Shown: piece after piece, positions 1 to 10,000 of the stretch | How positions within the stretch are numbered: position 1 is the first letter of the stretch | Layout of the letters: each line of letters opens with the position of its first letter | Origin: Pseudobacteriovorax antillogorgiicola | GTDB lineage: Bacteria > Bdellovibrionota_B > Oligoflexia > Oligoflexales > Oligoflexaceae | Assembly (NCBI RefSeq): GCF_900177345.1 | Contig: NZ_FWZT01000007.1 | Coordinates: 186,001 to 250,000 of the forward strand | DNA: 64,000 nucleotides | Direction of reading: 5' to 3' | The notes under the pieces: generated by a model | What the model was told of the DNA's origin: nothing | The model's database searches: none | Seen by the model: the letters and a program-made list of their open reading frames with translations, nothing else | Made by a program: the position numbers and the translations under genes

Positions 1-2
1 AT

Positions 3-1670
3 TTGCCGGAAGATTATGTGGCTGCATTCTCGACCCGCGCTCAGGCGAATGCCTTCTCAACGGCTAAGGCGAGGCTGAACTATAACCACTCCGACTTCTT
101 TCTCGGGCTTGGAACAAGCTACGGTGATAATGTTCTATTAGAAAATCAATTTAAGGGCTTTCAAATCCCTGCTCACTTTAAGCTTAATACTCGTTTGTTC
201 TCCATCAACCCGCAGCAGTACCTAGGAATTCCCATTTATGTAGATCTTGAGGCAGAGAGCTTCCTGATCGATGACAATCAGGGTAGCTTGACCAATCAAG
301 ACCGAGATTTAGAAACTCTGGGCAACGGCACTTGGCAGAGGGCTAATCTAGGCTTGATCTCGCCCATCGTTCGCGAGGGTATCGTCAGGGTTGATCACTT
401 CTCCGATTTGGAACTCAGGCGCATTACCCACGAGGGTTTAGAGCAAGACAGCAGCACAATAGAAAGCTGGCGCTCGGGACTCACCGTCAATCTGCCGATT
501 GACGGTATGGGGCCATTGCCTAGTATCTTCCAAAACGACGATGAGCAAACAAAATACCTACATCACATCATGAACTGGTCGATGACTTATTCCGCACGAC
601 CTGTGGTGACAAGACGAGGCCTCTATGGAAGCGAGGATACCAATGGCACTCCTCTCGTTTACTTTGCGTCCGATCGAGATTTTCTCACCACCGACGGTCG
701 CGATGTTAGCTCGGAAGACACGATGATTCCTCACCAAAGGGTAACACTAGCCACGACTCACCGTTGGAAAACCTTTGACAGGGGCTGGCAGGTGATACCA
801 GGAAAGATTCCAGAAGTGGAAGAGAATAAGGAAAAGATCGAGAGCCTCCATGAGCAGGCTAAACGGGAGCTGTTATTTAGCTTAGATCGACGGATTGGCA
901 AGGACGAGCGTATCTTTAAAGAGAACGACGACGGGTCCATCGATTGGTATATCAATCGCTATAAACTGCAGGATTCTAATTCGATTGAACCAGTCAATTT
1001 TAGCGCCTCAATGACCTTTGACTTTGAGCAGGAGCGTCTGCGTCAGGATCAAATTCAAGAAAATAAAGACTTGGAACAGCAGGCTTCGGTAGCTAGTGAC
1101 GAGCTAGCAGAGGAGTTGCGTGCCCAGAAAGTTCCTTACTACTCACTGCCTGAGTCATGGAGTGGCCCCTACTTTAGTCTCGGGCTCAACTGGGCTGGCT
1201 ACAACCTGACCACCAGTGTGAACTATAACATATATAAAAGAACCTCGACCTCGACCCGTTTTGATTTATCCTTGCCACCGTTTTGGAAAACCAGCCTGGG
1301 GCTTAGCTACATCTTTGAAAAGAGCCCTGAATTGGAACCAACAACAGGTGATCTTTTGTTCAAGCAAACCAAGACCACGACCATGGGCATATCCACTGGC
1401 TTGATTCCCTACATCTCTACCGGCATCAACTTGGTGCAAAGACAAGTAGAAGGTAACGATAGCCAGTACGGAACATCGGTCAACCTATCCTATACCGATG
1501 ACTCAGGCTGCTGGGGTTTGCGATTTGTAAGAGAGAAGGATCTCAATGTTGACGAGGCCAACGCCAACTATATTTTGCAGCTATCGGTGATTTTTTTGGG
1601 TAACAGTCGATCTGGTGATCTTTCTCCAGCTTTGGAACGAGAGATTCCAAGATTTACATTTACCCGCTAG
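3..1670 (+). CDS. lptD: LptD-like outer-membrane LPS-assembly protein, C-terminal part
   Basis: The 5' end lies outside the window, so only the last 555 residues are seen and the first codon shown is not the real start. The protein is rich in alternating beta-strand patterns typical of an outer-membrane barrel. It ends with a segment containing DDSGCWGLRF followed by a strand and VIFLGN, resembling the C-terminal Cys-Trp and FLG motifs of LptD (OstA_C), which inserts lipopolysaccharide into the outer leaflet. A charged, coiled-coil-like insert (about residues 275-385) interrupts the barrel region and is unusual. The stop is followed by speD after 24 bp. The family call rests on the C-terminal motif and barrel texture; a different large outer-membrane protein is possible. 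Confidence 0.65.
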   Translation: MPEDYVAAFSTRAQANAFSTAKARLNYNHSDFFLGLGTSYGDNVLLENQFKGFQIPAHFKLNTRLFSINPQQYLGIPIYVDLEAESFLIDDNQGSLTNQDRDLETLGNGTWQRANLGLISPIVREGIVRVDHFSDLELRRITHEGLEQDSSTIESWRSGLTVNLPIDGMGPLPSIFQNDDEQTKYLHHIMNWSMTYSARPVVTRRGLYGSEDTNGTPLVYFASDRDFLTTDGRDVSSEDTMIPHQRVTLATTHRWKTFDRGWQVIPGKIPEVEENKEKIESLHEQAKRELLFSLDRRIGKDERIFKENDDGSIDWYINRYKLQDSNSIEPVNFSASMTFDFEQERLRQDQIQENKDLEQQASVASDELAEELRAQKVPYYSLPESWSGPYFSLGLNWAGYNLTTSVNYNIYKRTSTSTRFDLSLPPFWKTSLGLSYIFEKSPELEPTTGDLLFKQTKTTTMGISTGLIPYISTGINLVQRQVEGNDSQYGTSVNLSYTDDSGCWGLRFVREKDLNVDEANANYILQLSVIFLGNSRSGDLSPALEREIPRFTFTR

Positions 1671-1694
1671 AAGAATGTTCAAGGGGAGGAAACA

Positions 1695-2462
1695 ATGAAG
1701 CGAATTGCGGCCTTTGATGGGCCTATTAAATTGGATGGATTTAATAACCTCACCAAAGCCTTGAGCTTCAACCTTTATGATTTTTGTGTTGCTCGTAACG
1801 AGAAAGAGCAAGAAGCCTATGTGAAGTATATTTACGATCGCTATAGCGCTAGCCGCATTACAGAAATTCTTAAGGGCATTTGCCAGATCATCGAGGCTAA
1901 TGTTCTCGCTGTTTCCGATCAAGACTATGACCCTTGGGGGGCCTCATCCCTGGTGCTGATGAGTGATATCAAAGGTAGTGGAGTTAGCGAGGTGAATATG
2001 CATCTTGATAAGAGCCACATCTGCGCTCATACTTACCCTGATTTTCGGGAAGATGGTAAAGTCTGCACCTTTCGTGTTGATATCGATATTGCAACCTGTG
2101 GCGAGATATCACCTCTTCGGGCTCTGAACTATATGTTCGAAGCGTTTGAGTCAGATGTGGTGGTCTCTGATTATGTGGTTCGTGGCTATACCCGTGATAC
2201 TCAAGGACGCAAAGTGTTTATGGATCATGAGTTAAGTAGCATTCAGGACTATATCGACCCCAAAATTCTTCAGGATTATCATTGTGTAGATCTTGCTCTC
2301 CAGTCTGAAAATATATGGCAGACTAAGATGCTAAGAACCCGGATGGATGAAGCGTCCTACTTCATCGAAGACGTCGACACCAAAGATCCTCAGATCCAAT
2401 CCTATCTGAAGCTTGTGAAAGAAGAGATGCGCAGCTTAGTATTTATGTGGCCTGAGTCTTAG
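1695..2462 (+). CDS. speD: S-adenosylmethionine decarboxylase proenzyme
   Basis: SpeD decarboxylates S-adenosylmethionine to supply aminopropyl groups for spermidine synthesis in the cytoplasm. The 255-residue length and layout match the gamma-proteobacterial (E. coli-type) enzyme. It contains GFNNLTKALSF near the N-terminus, HLDKSHICAHTYP with the self-cleavage site between Lys106 and Ser107 (Ser107 becomes the pyruvoyl group), and CTFRVDIDIATCGEISPL and NIWQTKML further on. An AGGGGAGGAA ribosome site precedes the ATG. No spermidine synthase gene is adjacent in this window. The gene is convergent with the VWA gene, 38 bp apart. Confidence 0.96.
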   Translation: MKRIAAFDGPIKLDGFNNLTKALSFNLYDFCVARNEKEQEAYVKYIYDRYSASRITEILKGICQIIEANVLAVSDQDYDPWGASSLVLMSDIKGSGVSEVNMHLDKSHICAHTYPDFREDGKVCTFRVDIDIATCGEISPLRALNYMFEAFESDVVVSDYVVRGYTRDTQGRKVFMDHELSSIQDYIDPKILQDYHCVDLALQSENIWQTKMLRTRMDEASYFIEDVDTKDPQIQSYLKLVKEEMRSLVFMWPES

Positions 2463-2500
2463 CTCAAGCCCGATGTAAGACATCTTTCGGGTAGTCACCA

Positions 2501-4021
2501 CTAAAGAGAATAGCTAATCTTCAGTTCGACCGCCTTTTTAGGGTCTAAGCCATTGATAATGACAGCATTGCCATCGAGTCTATACCACTGTCGATCTAAG
2601 ACCTTGCCATTAAGTTCAACTTTAGAGATTAACCGAGGGCTTAGCTTGAGGTTAAAGCTTGGCTCTTCCACATTGGCGTTTTGTACCAAATTCTTGAGTA
2701 GTTTGGCGTAGTCTGGCTCATCACAGATATCAAAGGTCAGTCCTCCTGAATCCTCTGCAAGCTTGTAGTAACTGGCATCAGAGAATGATTCGCCAAGGGA
2801 GCAGTCAGTGGAGTGCCGGGGTGCGAAGGCGTGGAATTTGAGGTTCTTAATTTGATTGTCGATTCTTACTAGCCTACGTAGCGAATTGTATTCTTTGATA
2901 TTGTCTCTTAGCTCTCGATTGCCATTGCCTGGATCATGAGTGTCTGAAATGAAAATCACGTGAACCATGGCATCGCGGCGAAAGAGTTGGTGTCCGGTAT
3001 TTTTTAGGAGCAATTGCTCAAATGCTGTGATACCAGCCTCAGCGTTGGCATCAGAGAGACTTGTCTGTAGAGCTGCTCTGAGACAAAATGTCTCCTGATT
3101 TGCCGTTTTTTGGTAGGGGCGAAACCACTTCTCGCGACAACCATCGAGTCTATAGTTTTCCTGAATCTGAGTATTATTTGGATATAGGTTGCGATAGTTT
3201 TGAATGGCATCAGCATTCACAAAGTCTAGGAAACCTGGCTCTTGACGAAGGTCTAAGCCATGTTTTAACCAGGGGGCCGAGCCATAACTCTTGTGGCGCA
3301 AACCCAAGTCGTCCAGTTGGGCAACCCCAGTAGTCATGACCGCTAGCATACTGTTGTTGGAGAAATTTTTTGGGTCTTTTAAGACCCGAACGAAACCATC
3401 ATAGACTTTGCTGATGAGTCTTCGGGTGGAACTGGAGTTATCAATGACGAATAGGTAATCGACCTTGGGGTCTGGTGTCCCGTACTGGAATGATTCAGCA
3501 AAGGTCTCGTTCAGGCCTTCGAATTTTTTTATGGCATCGCGATAAAATCCATTCCGACAATCGATACGACCCGTAGTTGTTTGCTGGGCGTTTCTAAATG
3601 CAGACGTGATACTAAGGTCTAAGTAATCGGGAAATTGGTTATGGATGATTTCCGCGACAATGTTCACTGTATCTTCTGACCCATCAGGGTTTCGAAACAT
3701 GTCATCGAAGTCTCTGCTTTGGTGCAAATTACCAATGGGTAGCACAAGCTTGCCCTGGGATACCTGATAAGGCTCCAAAGATATGAATCTGAGATCATTA
3801 AACTGCAGTTGTGGATCGCTGCAGATCTTTGTCTTCAGTATCGAAAACGCTGATAAATTAGCTTGTTGTGTTTGTGATTGGTGTGAGTCGTGTTGCGTCG
3901 CTCTCAAGAGGCGATTCACTTGAAATGCCTGGTTCACCATAACAGCCCCCGATATCAAGCCTGCCATGGATAAGGTTAAAAGTGGTGCCGAACCTCTTTG
4001 GTCTGCAAAGATTTTTCTCAT
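2501..4021 (-). CDS. Pilin-like N-terminus plus VWA-like domain protein
   Basis: The reading frame is open further upstream, but the ATG at 4021 has AGGAGG eight bases before it and starts just before a short basic stretch and a hydrophobic segment. The N-terminus carries RGSAPLLTLSMAGLISGAVM, a Gly-Ser-Ala-Pro-Leu leader into a membrane helix that resembles TadE/pseudopilin-type export signals. Around residue 190-200 the sequence YLFVIDNSSS has the DxSxS core of a von Willebrand A metal-binding site, and the following 250 residues fit a VWA fold (VHVIFISDTHD later). The product is probably anchored in the inner membrane or in a pilus-like fibre with the VWA domain outside. The N-terminus resembles that of the Hint protein at 43755-46160. 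Exact role unknown. Confidence 0.7.
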   Translation of the reverse strand: MRKIFADQRGSAPLLTLSMAGLISGAVMVNQAFQVNRLLRATQHDSHQSQTQQANLSAFSILKTKICSDPQLQFNDLRFISLEPYQVSQGKLVLPIGNLHQSRDFDDMFRNPDGSEDTVNIVAEIIHNQFPDYLDLSITSAFRNAQQTTTGRIDCRNGFYRDAIKKFEGLNETFAESFQYGTPDPKVDYLFVIDNSSSTRRLISKVYDGFVRVLKDPKNFSNNSMLAVMTTGVAQLDDLGLRHKSYGSAPWLKHGLDLRQEPGFLDFVNADAIQNYRNLYPNNTQIQENYRLDGCREKWFRPYQKTANQETFCLRAALQTSLSDANAEAGITAFEQLLLKNTGHQLFRRDAMVHVIFISDTHDPGNGNRELRDNIKEYNSLRRLVRIDNQIKNLKFHAFAPRHSTDCSLGESFSDASYYKLAEDSGGLTFDICDEPDYAKLLKNLVQNANVEEPSFNLKLSPRLISKVELNGKVLDRQWYRLDGNAVIINGLDPKKAVELKISYSL

Positions 4022-4316
4022 GCTTGGTCCCTCCTCTGCATAAAGCTTCGACTCCTGAAACAAAAAACTTTGATGGTGTGGTAAGGTCTGCGAGGGGGGA
4101 GGCTGAAGCAGCCTAATATGATTCGGGTTTTGTGTCATCAGGTGAGATTTGAATCAATTTTATTTGGATTGGTAAGAATTCTATTTCAAGGGTCTGCTTT
4201 TGATTTCATCCTGTAAGGCGCAAAATTAACGCTACTTTTCAGGGGGCTGCTTGCACCTGAGGCAACCCTGGACTATGCTAAACGCGACTTGAAATGATGA
4301 GACGAGGTGGAATTCC

Positions 4317-6692
4317 ATGCTTAAAAAAGCCCTGATCGCTGTAGCTTCTGTGATCGCCCTATTACTTGGATTTGTGATCATTACACCCCTGGTTGTCGAT
4401 GTGAATCAGTATCGGCCCGAGATTGAGCAATTGATTCAAAAAAATATCAACGGCTCAGCGAAGATTGGCAGACTCTCTCTTTCTCTTTGGGGGCGTCTTG
4501 CCATTGAAATCGATGAGCTAGAAGTCAAGGATGCAAAGGGCAAACGAGTCTTGGCCGTCCAGGGCAGTTCTATCAACTTCCCTTTCATCAGCCTGATTAG
4601 TGGTGCTCCAGAATTAACCCTACGTCTTGATGGCCCTGAGATTTATGCGATCAAAGAGTCCGATGGCAGTTTTAACCTGCTAAGTCTTGCGAAAGAGGAC
4701 TCCAAAGCCTCAGCTGCCAGTACAAGTTCCACGAGCGAGCCAGAAGCAGCACCAACTCCTGCCGCCGAAGAAGCTGCAGCACCTCAAGGGTTAGCACCTA
4801 TAATTGTGGCATCGAAGGTGGATCTTTTGATCGAAAATGCCAAGGTTATCTTTTCAGATAAGGGCTCGGGCTTGGAGCAGAAGATTACCGACTTCAATAT
4901 CCTGCTCAAGGATGTCTCCCTTGGTCGACCTATGGATCTTGATATCTGGGCTGATCTCAATACCAAACTTGATACTATAAGCCTTGAAGGCCCCTTTAAG
5001 ATGACCGGTGAGATCAATCCTGTTCTAAAGGACCAGGAAGTTCAAGGGTTTGAAGTGAAGCTAGAAAGCATCATGGATAAGATTAGCATTTCAGTACCCG
5101 AGACCTTTCGAAAGTCCGATAAAGTTACGACCCAATTACAAATTGAAGCCTTCGGATCTCCAGAAAAACTAACACTCAAGAGCCTGATCATCAAGTTTCA
5201 CGACCTCGTTTTAGAAGGACGGGGAGAGGCTATACTTGCGCCAGAGCTGAGCTACTCATTTAATTTCTCACAAAACCAGATCAATCTAAAAACTTGGAAA
5301 GAGATCCTTCCTCCTCTAAAGGACTTTGTAAATGAAGATATGAAGCTCTCTTGGACAGCGGACCTCGTCACAGACCACCTCAAAACCTTCAAGTTGAACT
5401 TTAAAGCCCCTGAAAACGATCTGACACTGGTAGCAGGAGTTGAAAATTTTTCCGCGCCTAATATCAACCTCAATATGAAGTCCACTGGTCTAAATATCGA
5501 TCGCCTCTTGCCACCATCAAAAGAGGAAGCAGAGGCTGCCAAAGCCAAGCCAGGGTCGTCATCCTCTGCTGCAGGCACCGGTGGAAACGCTGTGTCAGGA
5601 GCGGATGGAAATGCCGCTCAACAAAGCGCGGCTGAGCAGGCAGCAAGCGATGTTGATGCTCAACTTGCTGAGTTGAAGAACAATGAAATGCTAAAGCAAA
5701 TGAAGGCTCAAGTCGGAATCCGCTTCGACAAAGTTACGGCTATGAATGTTGATGTGCAAGACTTTATCTTAAAATTCACATTCAATGATCTTAAAGCTGT
5801 TATTGAGCCGATCAAATTGAAAGTCTTTGGTGGGCAGATCAATACCTTTGCAAGTTTGAACTTGCAGGGCCCTAGGCCGATCTACAAAGCGAAGCTTACC
5901 GTAGACTCCATTCAATTTAAGGATGCAGTAGAAAGTCAGCTTCCCAAATTTGCCAATACTATTATGGGCAATCTATCGCTGTCTGGTAATGCTAAAGGTG
6001 AAAGTTTAAACAACGACTTGATGATGAAAAATCTAGTCATGAATGGTGACTTTAAGATACTTGATGCTAGTTTTGCGACCGTCGACATTGTGAAAATGGT
6101 CAATGAAGGGGGAGCTAAAGCCATCCAAACTATCAAGGAAAAGTTCCCAAAAGCACCTCTTGGGTCGATAGCGAGTCTAGGCTCGGGTGAGGGAAAGTTC
6201 AAGGAAGTCAGTTCGAATTTCTCGTTGGCACAGGGGGTCATGAAAGCTCCTAATTTCAAAGCATTGTCATTCCCAGGCAAGGGAGTAGATATTAACGGTT
6301 ATACAGAAATTGACCTTTTAGGTGATAAAATCCAAGCGGACTGGAATGTGATTGATACTTACAATAAAACGGGTCTTAAGTCGGTATCTCTAAAAGAAAA
6401 GGGAGTTGAGGTTAAGGAGATTTTAGCCGAGCCTGGCAAACCGATTCGCTTTCCTATAAAGGTTGGCTGTAAACTCAGTGAACCTTGTTACAAATACGAT
6501 GCTATTCCCGGTCATTTTTGGAATATTGCATCGAAAAAGATTGAAAAGGCTGCTGGAGATCGGCTTAAGGCGGAGCTGAAGAAACGAACTGCTAAGGAGC
6601 GCGAGAAGATCAAGAAAAAGCAGAAAAAGGTTGAAGAAGATCTTAAAAAGAAAGCCAAGGATTTCTTAAAGGGAAAGAAACTACCCTTTTAA
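4317..6692 (+). CDS. AsmA-family envelope protein
   Basis: This 791-residue protein has an N-terminal membrane anchor (residues about 5-28) followed by DVNQYRPEIEQLIQKNING, typical of the AsmA start, where the chain enters the periplasm. The long beta-rich body and a C-terminal AsmA_2-like segment (residues about 520-690) fit the AsmA/TamB/YhdP group of bridge-like proteins implicated in moving phospholipid to the outer membrane. Two low-complexity Ala/Ser/Glu linkers (about 128-155 and 402-440) and a Lys-rich tail at the extreme C-terminus are not core to the family. The start follows GAGGTGG. It appears monocistronic. Confidence 0.88.
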   Translation: MLKKALIAVASVIALLLGFVIITPLVVDVNQYRPEIEQLIQKNINGSAKIGRLSLSLWGRLAIEIDELEVKDAKGKRVLAVQGSSINFPFISLISGAPELTLRLDGPEIYAIKESDGSFNLLSLAKEDSKASAASTSSTSEPEAAPTPAAEEAAAPQGLAPIIVASKVDLLIENAKVIFSDKGSGLEQKITDFNILLKDVSLGRPMDLDIWADLNTKLDTISLEGPFKMTGEINPVLKDQEVQGFEVKLESIMDKISISVPETFRKSDKVTTQLQIEAFGSPEKLTLKSLIIKFHDLVLEGRGEAILAPELSYSFNFSQNQINLKTWKEILPPLKDFVNEDMKLSWTADLVTDHLKTFKLNFKAPENDLTLVAGVENFSAPNINLNMKSTGLNIDRLLPPSKEEAEAAKAKPGSSSSAAGTGGNAVSGADGNAAQQSAAEQAASDVDAQLAELKNNEMLKQMKAQVGIRFDKVTAMNVDVQDFILKFTFNDLKAVIEPIKLKVFGGQINTFASLNLQGPRPIYKAKLTVDSIQFKDAVESQLPKFANTIMGNLSLSGNAKGESLNNDLMMKNLVMNGDFKILDASFATVDIVKMVNEGGAKAIQTIKEKFPKAPLGSIASLGSGEGKFKEVSSNFSLAQGVMKAPNFKALSFPGKGVDINGYTEIDLLGDKIQADWNVIDTYNKTGLKSVSLKEKGVEVKEILAEPGKPIRFPIKVGCKLSEPCYKYDAIPGHFWNIASKKIEKAAGDRLKAELKKRTAKEREKIKKKQKKVEEDLKKKAKDFLKGKKLPF

Positions 6693-6710
6693 CTTTCGAG
6701 CGCTAACCGA

Positions 6711-6731
6711 TCCAGGCTCAATGAGCCTGGA
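6711..6731. terminator. 21-base palindromic hairpin after the AsmA gene
   Basis: TCCAGGCTCA and TGAGCCTGGA are exact reverse complements around one central A, 18 bases past the AsmA stop and overlapping the stop of the small minus-strand gene. There is no T-run on either side, so a bidirectional terminator role is plausible but not proven. Confidence 0.4.
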
Positions 6732-6951
6732 AACGCCGACAAATCTCGTGGCAGGCTTCGATAAGCTGGTCGTCCCCTGCACCGAAGCCCCCATCAAATA
6801 CAATACGGTACCCTTCGTTGTCACCTTTGATATGAAAGCGATTATTGCTATTCTTGGGGTTTCCCGATTGAATGATCCTAGACTTACATTGCGAGAAGGC
6901 ACTTGCTGCTGATGAGTAAGTATTGAAGTAAAATTCTGCAAAACCTAACAT
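6718..6951 (-). CDS. Small hypothetical protein (77 aa)
   Basis: This short frame starts with ATG preceded by GAGG at good spacing. It encodes a protein ending in GYRIVFDGGFGAGDDQLIEA plus a basic helix, which reads like a compact alpha/beta protein, not noise. I do not recognise the family. It lies between the AsmA gene and the 3' end of lhr. Overlapping frames on either strand of this interval look less protein-like. It may not be expressed. Confidence 0.4.
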   Translation of the reverse strand: MLGFAEFYFNTYSSAASAFSQCKSRIIQSGNPKNSNNRFHIKGDNEGYRIVFDGGFGAGDDQLIEACHEICRRFQAH

Positions 6952-7022
6952 GCCGAGACCTCAGTGTAGTCCTAAAATATTGTCATAACACTTGGTACGG
7001 AATTCACTGCTGAAAGTTGAAC

Positions 7023-7038
7023 GGGGCTGCTAGGCCCC
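7023..7038 (-). terminator. GC hairpin downstream of lhr
   Basis: GGGGC and GCCCC pair around a six-base loop about 40 bases past the lhr stop on the minus strand. The T-rich stretch precedes the hairpin, so it is not a canonical intrinsic terminator. Confidence 0.3.
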
Positions 7039-7077
7039 TGAATATAGGCTATTTAAAAAAATTAAATAACTCATGGC

Positions 7078-10000
7078 TTAGTGTGATGGTTTGACAATAT
7101 CTGACCAATTCAGATGGGAATGGTGCTGACCTTCTGCCTTGCTGAAAGATTTCGAAGCAGGGCTTTGGTCTTGAGGTCTATCCAAAAATTCGCGAATGAA
7201 TGGGTCTTGTTGTCGGTAACGGCCATTGAGTTTGATAGCCCTCTTGATCATTTCTTCTGCTTCGAACCCGAGCTTTTTGAGGAAGTGAACCTCCCCAGCA
7301 TCGCGATAGGCGATCAGGTCACCATCCTCAAAGACCACACGATTGCCTGGGACGGCTGGGATCTTGGGGTTTTCGTCGAGGATGCCCACCAGATTGATTG
7401 GGTCACAAGCGGAAAGCACAACCCAGCGGTTCGGCTGCTTGGCTGCTTGCCTTAGGTGGTCCACAGCTTCAGGAAGAGCGAACTGTTCTCCTGAAACATT
7501 TTTGACGAAGCGACCACCGCGAATTTCACCGCGCATCTCAAGCTTACGATAGATCCGGACTAGATCGCGCCATTGAGGTGCCAAGCGCTCACGGCTCAAC
7601 AAATCGCGAAAGATGATGCCGTAACGCTCTAGTAGGAGCCATGCCCAGTTTTCAAGTCGCTCTTCATGGTTCACCTCAGCAATGGGGTTGCTACCAGGAA
7701 AGGCCGACCAACGACCTCCACGCTGAAAGCCCGTTTCAAATAGCAACTGACGACGAGATCGTTTTACGAGATCGGCCTTACGTTTGCGATCTGGTGCAAT
7801 TAGAGGGCGGATGGCCTCGAAACCATCGGCTGAAGCAAGACCTAAGCTAATCAGCTCTCCCAGCGCCTCTTCAATCCGGCTACGTGGCATGGCCAACTCG
7901 TGAACGAGGTCCTCATAAAAGGGCGCCCCAAGTTTTTGTATTGCTTCGTATACCATTGAGCCGTCTCCCGAAAGTTGGCCCTCGTGGCTCAGGCGATCTG
8001 GTGGAATCAACCACGGCATGTGACTGCGAGGGAAAATTGAGATCGGCATCACCCGACTGAGCAAGCTCCCCTTGCCTTTCTGTTCCTCTTTCCGAGCTGG
8101 AGGGCGCAATCGACCCCAGGCGATAAGTCCGTTAAAACACAATTTGTCCAAGCAAGATGTGCCGTAGGATCTTACTCTTGCGGGGAGCAGCTCTGATTCC
8201 CAAGAGCTGCATGGAACTTCAAATCCCATCAGCATCTGAATCACTCGGAGAACTCCTGACTCCTCGCTGAGCTTGGAGGTTTCTGCGATGTGATGGTGTT
8301 CGATCAAGAATTTGATGTACTGCTTTGGACTTGCGGGCCTGATTTGCTTGCGCAACCCCTCGATGGTGAGACGATGAATGCGCGCAAGGAGGCGACGCTC
8401 ACACCATTCCCGAGACTCTAAGTTCTGGCCAGTGAAGCCGCCGGACAAGACCAGGCCATCGGATTCTAGGGCTTGCAACGCTGACAGGATGTGTGAGCCC
8501 GCGATACCAAGGCAGTCCTGCAAATAATCAATAGCAACGGGCCCTCTAACTTCCATATGCCCTTTGATTAAGGTTTTGAGAGCTTCTCCCCATTCTACAT
8601 CCCGACGAAGATGAGCTGGGACGTGAGAATGATCCAGTTGGTTGTCTGGATCATACAAGGCTTTGGCGATCATGAGATTTTCAGTACAGCAGATATAGTC
8701 CTGCTCTTCATATGAAAAAATTTGGATGCGTTTCTGGTCAAGAAGAGGTTCTAGATATGACTGCCAGCCTTCCAACTCATGCATTCCTAAGACAACGAGA
8801 TGATAGAGACCATCGTGGAGCTCATCAGGGCTTCGCACCATAGGCCAGGCTTCTTGGCGAACCTTGGCGATAGCTTCCGGGTCGAGAGCTGCCAGGGACT
8901 CTAAGTCTTTGGGATCGAGAGTTCGGCGGGTGAATACGGCTCGGGTGCGGCGCTCTTCCAAAGGAGCGTCATCGAGAAATGCATAGGGGTTCGCATGAAT
9001 CAGTTCGTAGCTGAAGGGTGATGGTTCCCGTGTATCCATGCCTTGGAACTGAATGTGACCATCGTCCTTGGCCTCCATGATGGATTCGAAGCGCGTGATA
9101 TCCATCGCTTCGGTGAGGCAATCGATAACTGTCTGTTCAACGTAGGGGTGATCTGGAACCTCTAAATCGCCCGTGCGGTGCTCGAAGCACTGGGTTTGCT
9201 GCGGGAATACAGCCGTCAGCAGGTCATCTGATTGATAGCGTTGCAAATGTGGAGGAACTCGCTTGCCGCCCTTGAATCGAAGGATGGCCAGGGCACGGGT
9301 GATATTCCACCGCCAGCGGATCTGAAACATAGGTACATCGAGCAGTGCTTGGATTAAAAGATCCCGACAGTTCTTGGCATTGAGCATGGAGAACAAGGCA
9401 TCGATCGGAAAGCTTTGGTTGGGCCCTACAGATAGGACGATGCCATTGTCATCGGCACTAGCCTGTAGCTCGAAGTCAAAGCCACGGCAAAATCGCTTGC
9501 GGAACGCTAAACCCCAAGCACGATTGATTCGTGTGCCGAATGGCCCGTGAACCACAAGCTGCATGCCGCCGGTATCATCGAAAAAGCGCTCAAATAAAAC
9601 CTTTTCTTGGGTGGGGAGGCTTCCCGTTGCCAGCTTCTGGCTCGCGCAGTAGTGCAAGATTTGTTTCTGACCCCAGGGGTCATCGGAGCATATGCCTTGT
9701 AGATAGCCTTGCGCCTGTTGCCAGCCCTTTGGAACGTCGTTGCTTTCGAGGTTCCAAGCCGGATCATCGGAATCATCAACGTTGAGATGTTGATCGAGTT
9801 CTTGGCGAAGCTCAGACACATGCTGCGACAATTCAAAGCTTCGGCCCGGAGCTTCACCAAACCAAAACGGAATGGTCGGGGGAGCTCCGCCTGCATCGTG
9901 AACGACTACTTGGCCTTGGCGGACAGCCTCCACCCGCCAAGAGGTGTTACCGAGCAGAAAAATATCTCCCCGGCTACTTTCTACCGCAAACTCTTCGTCG

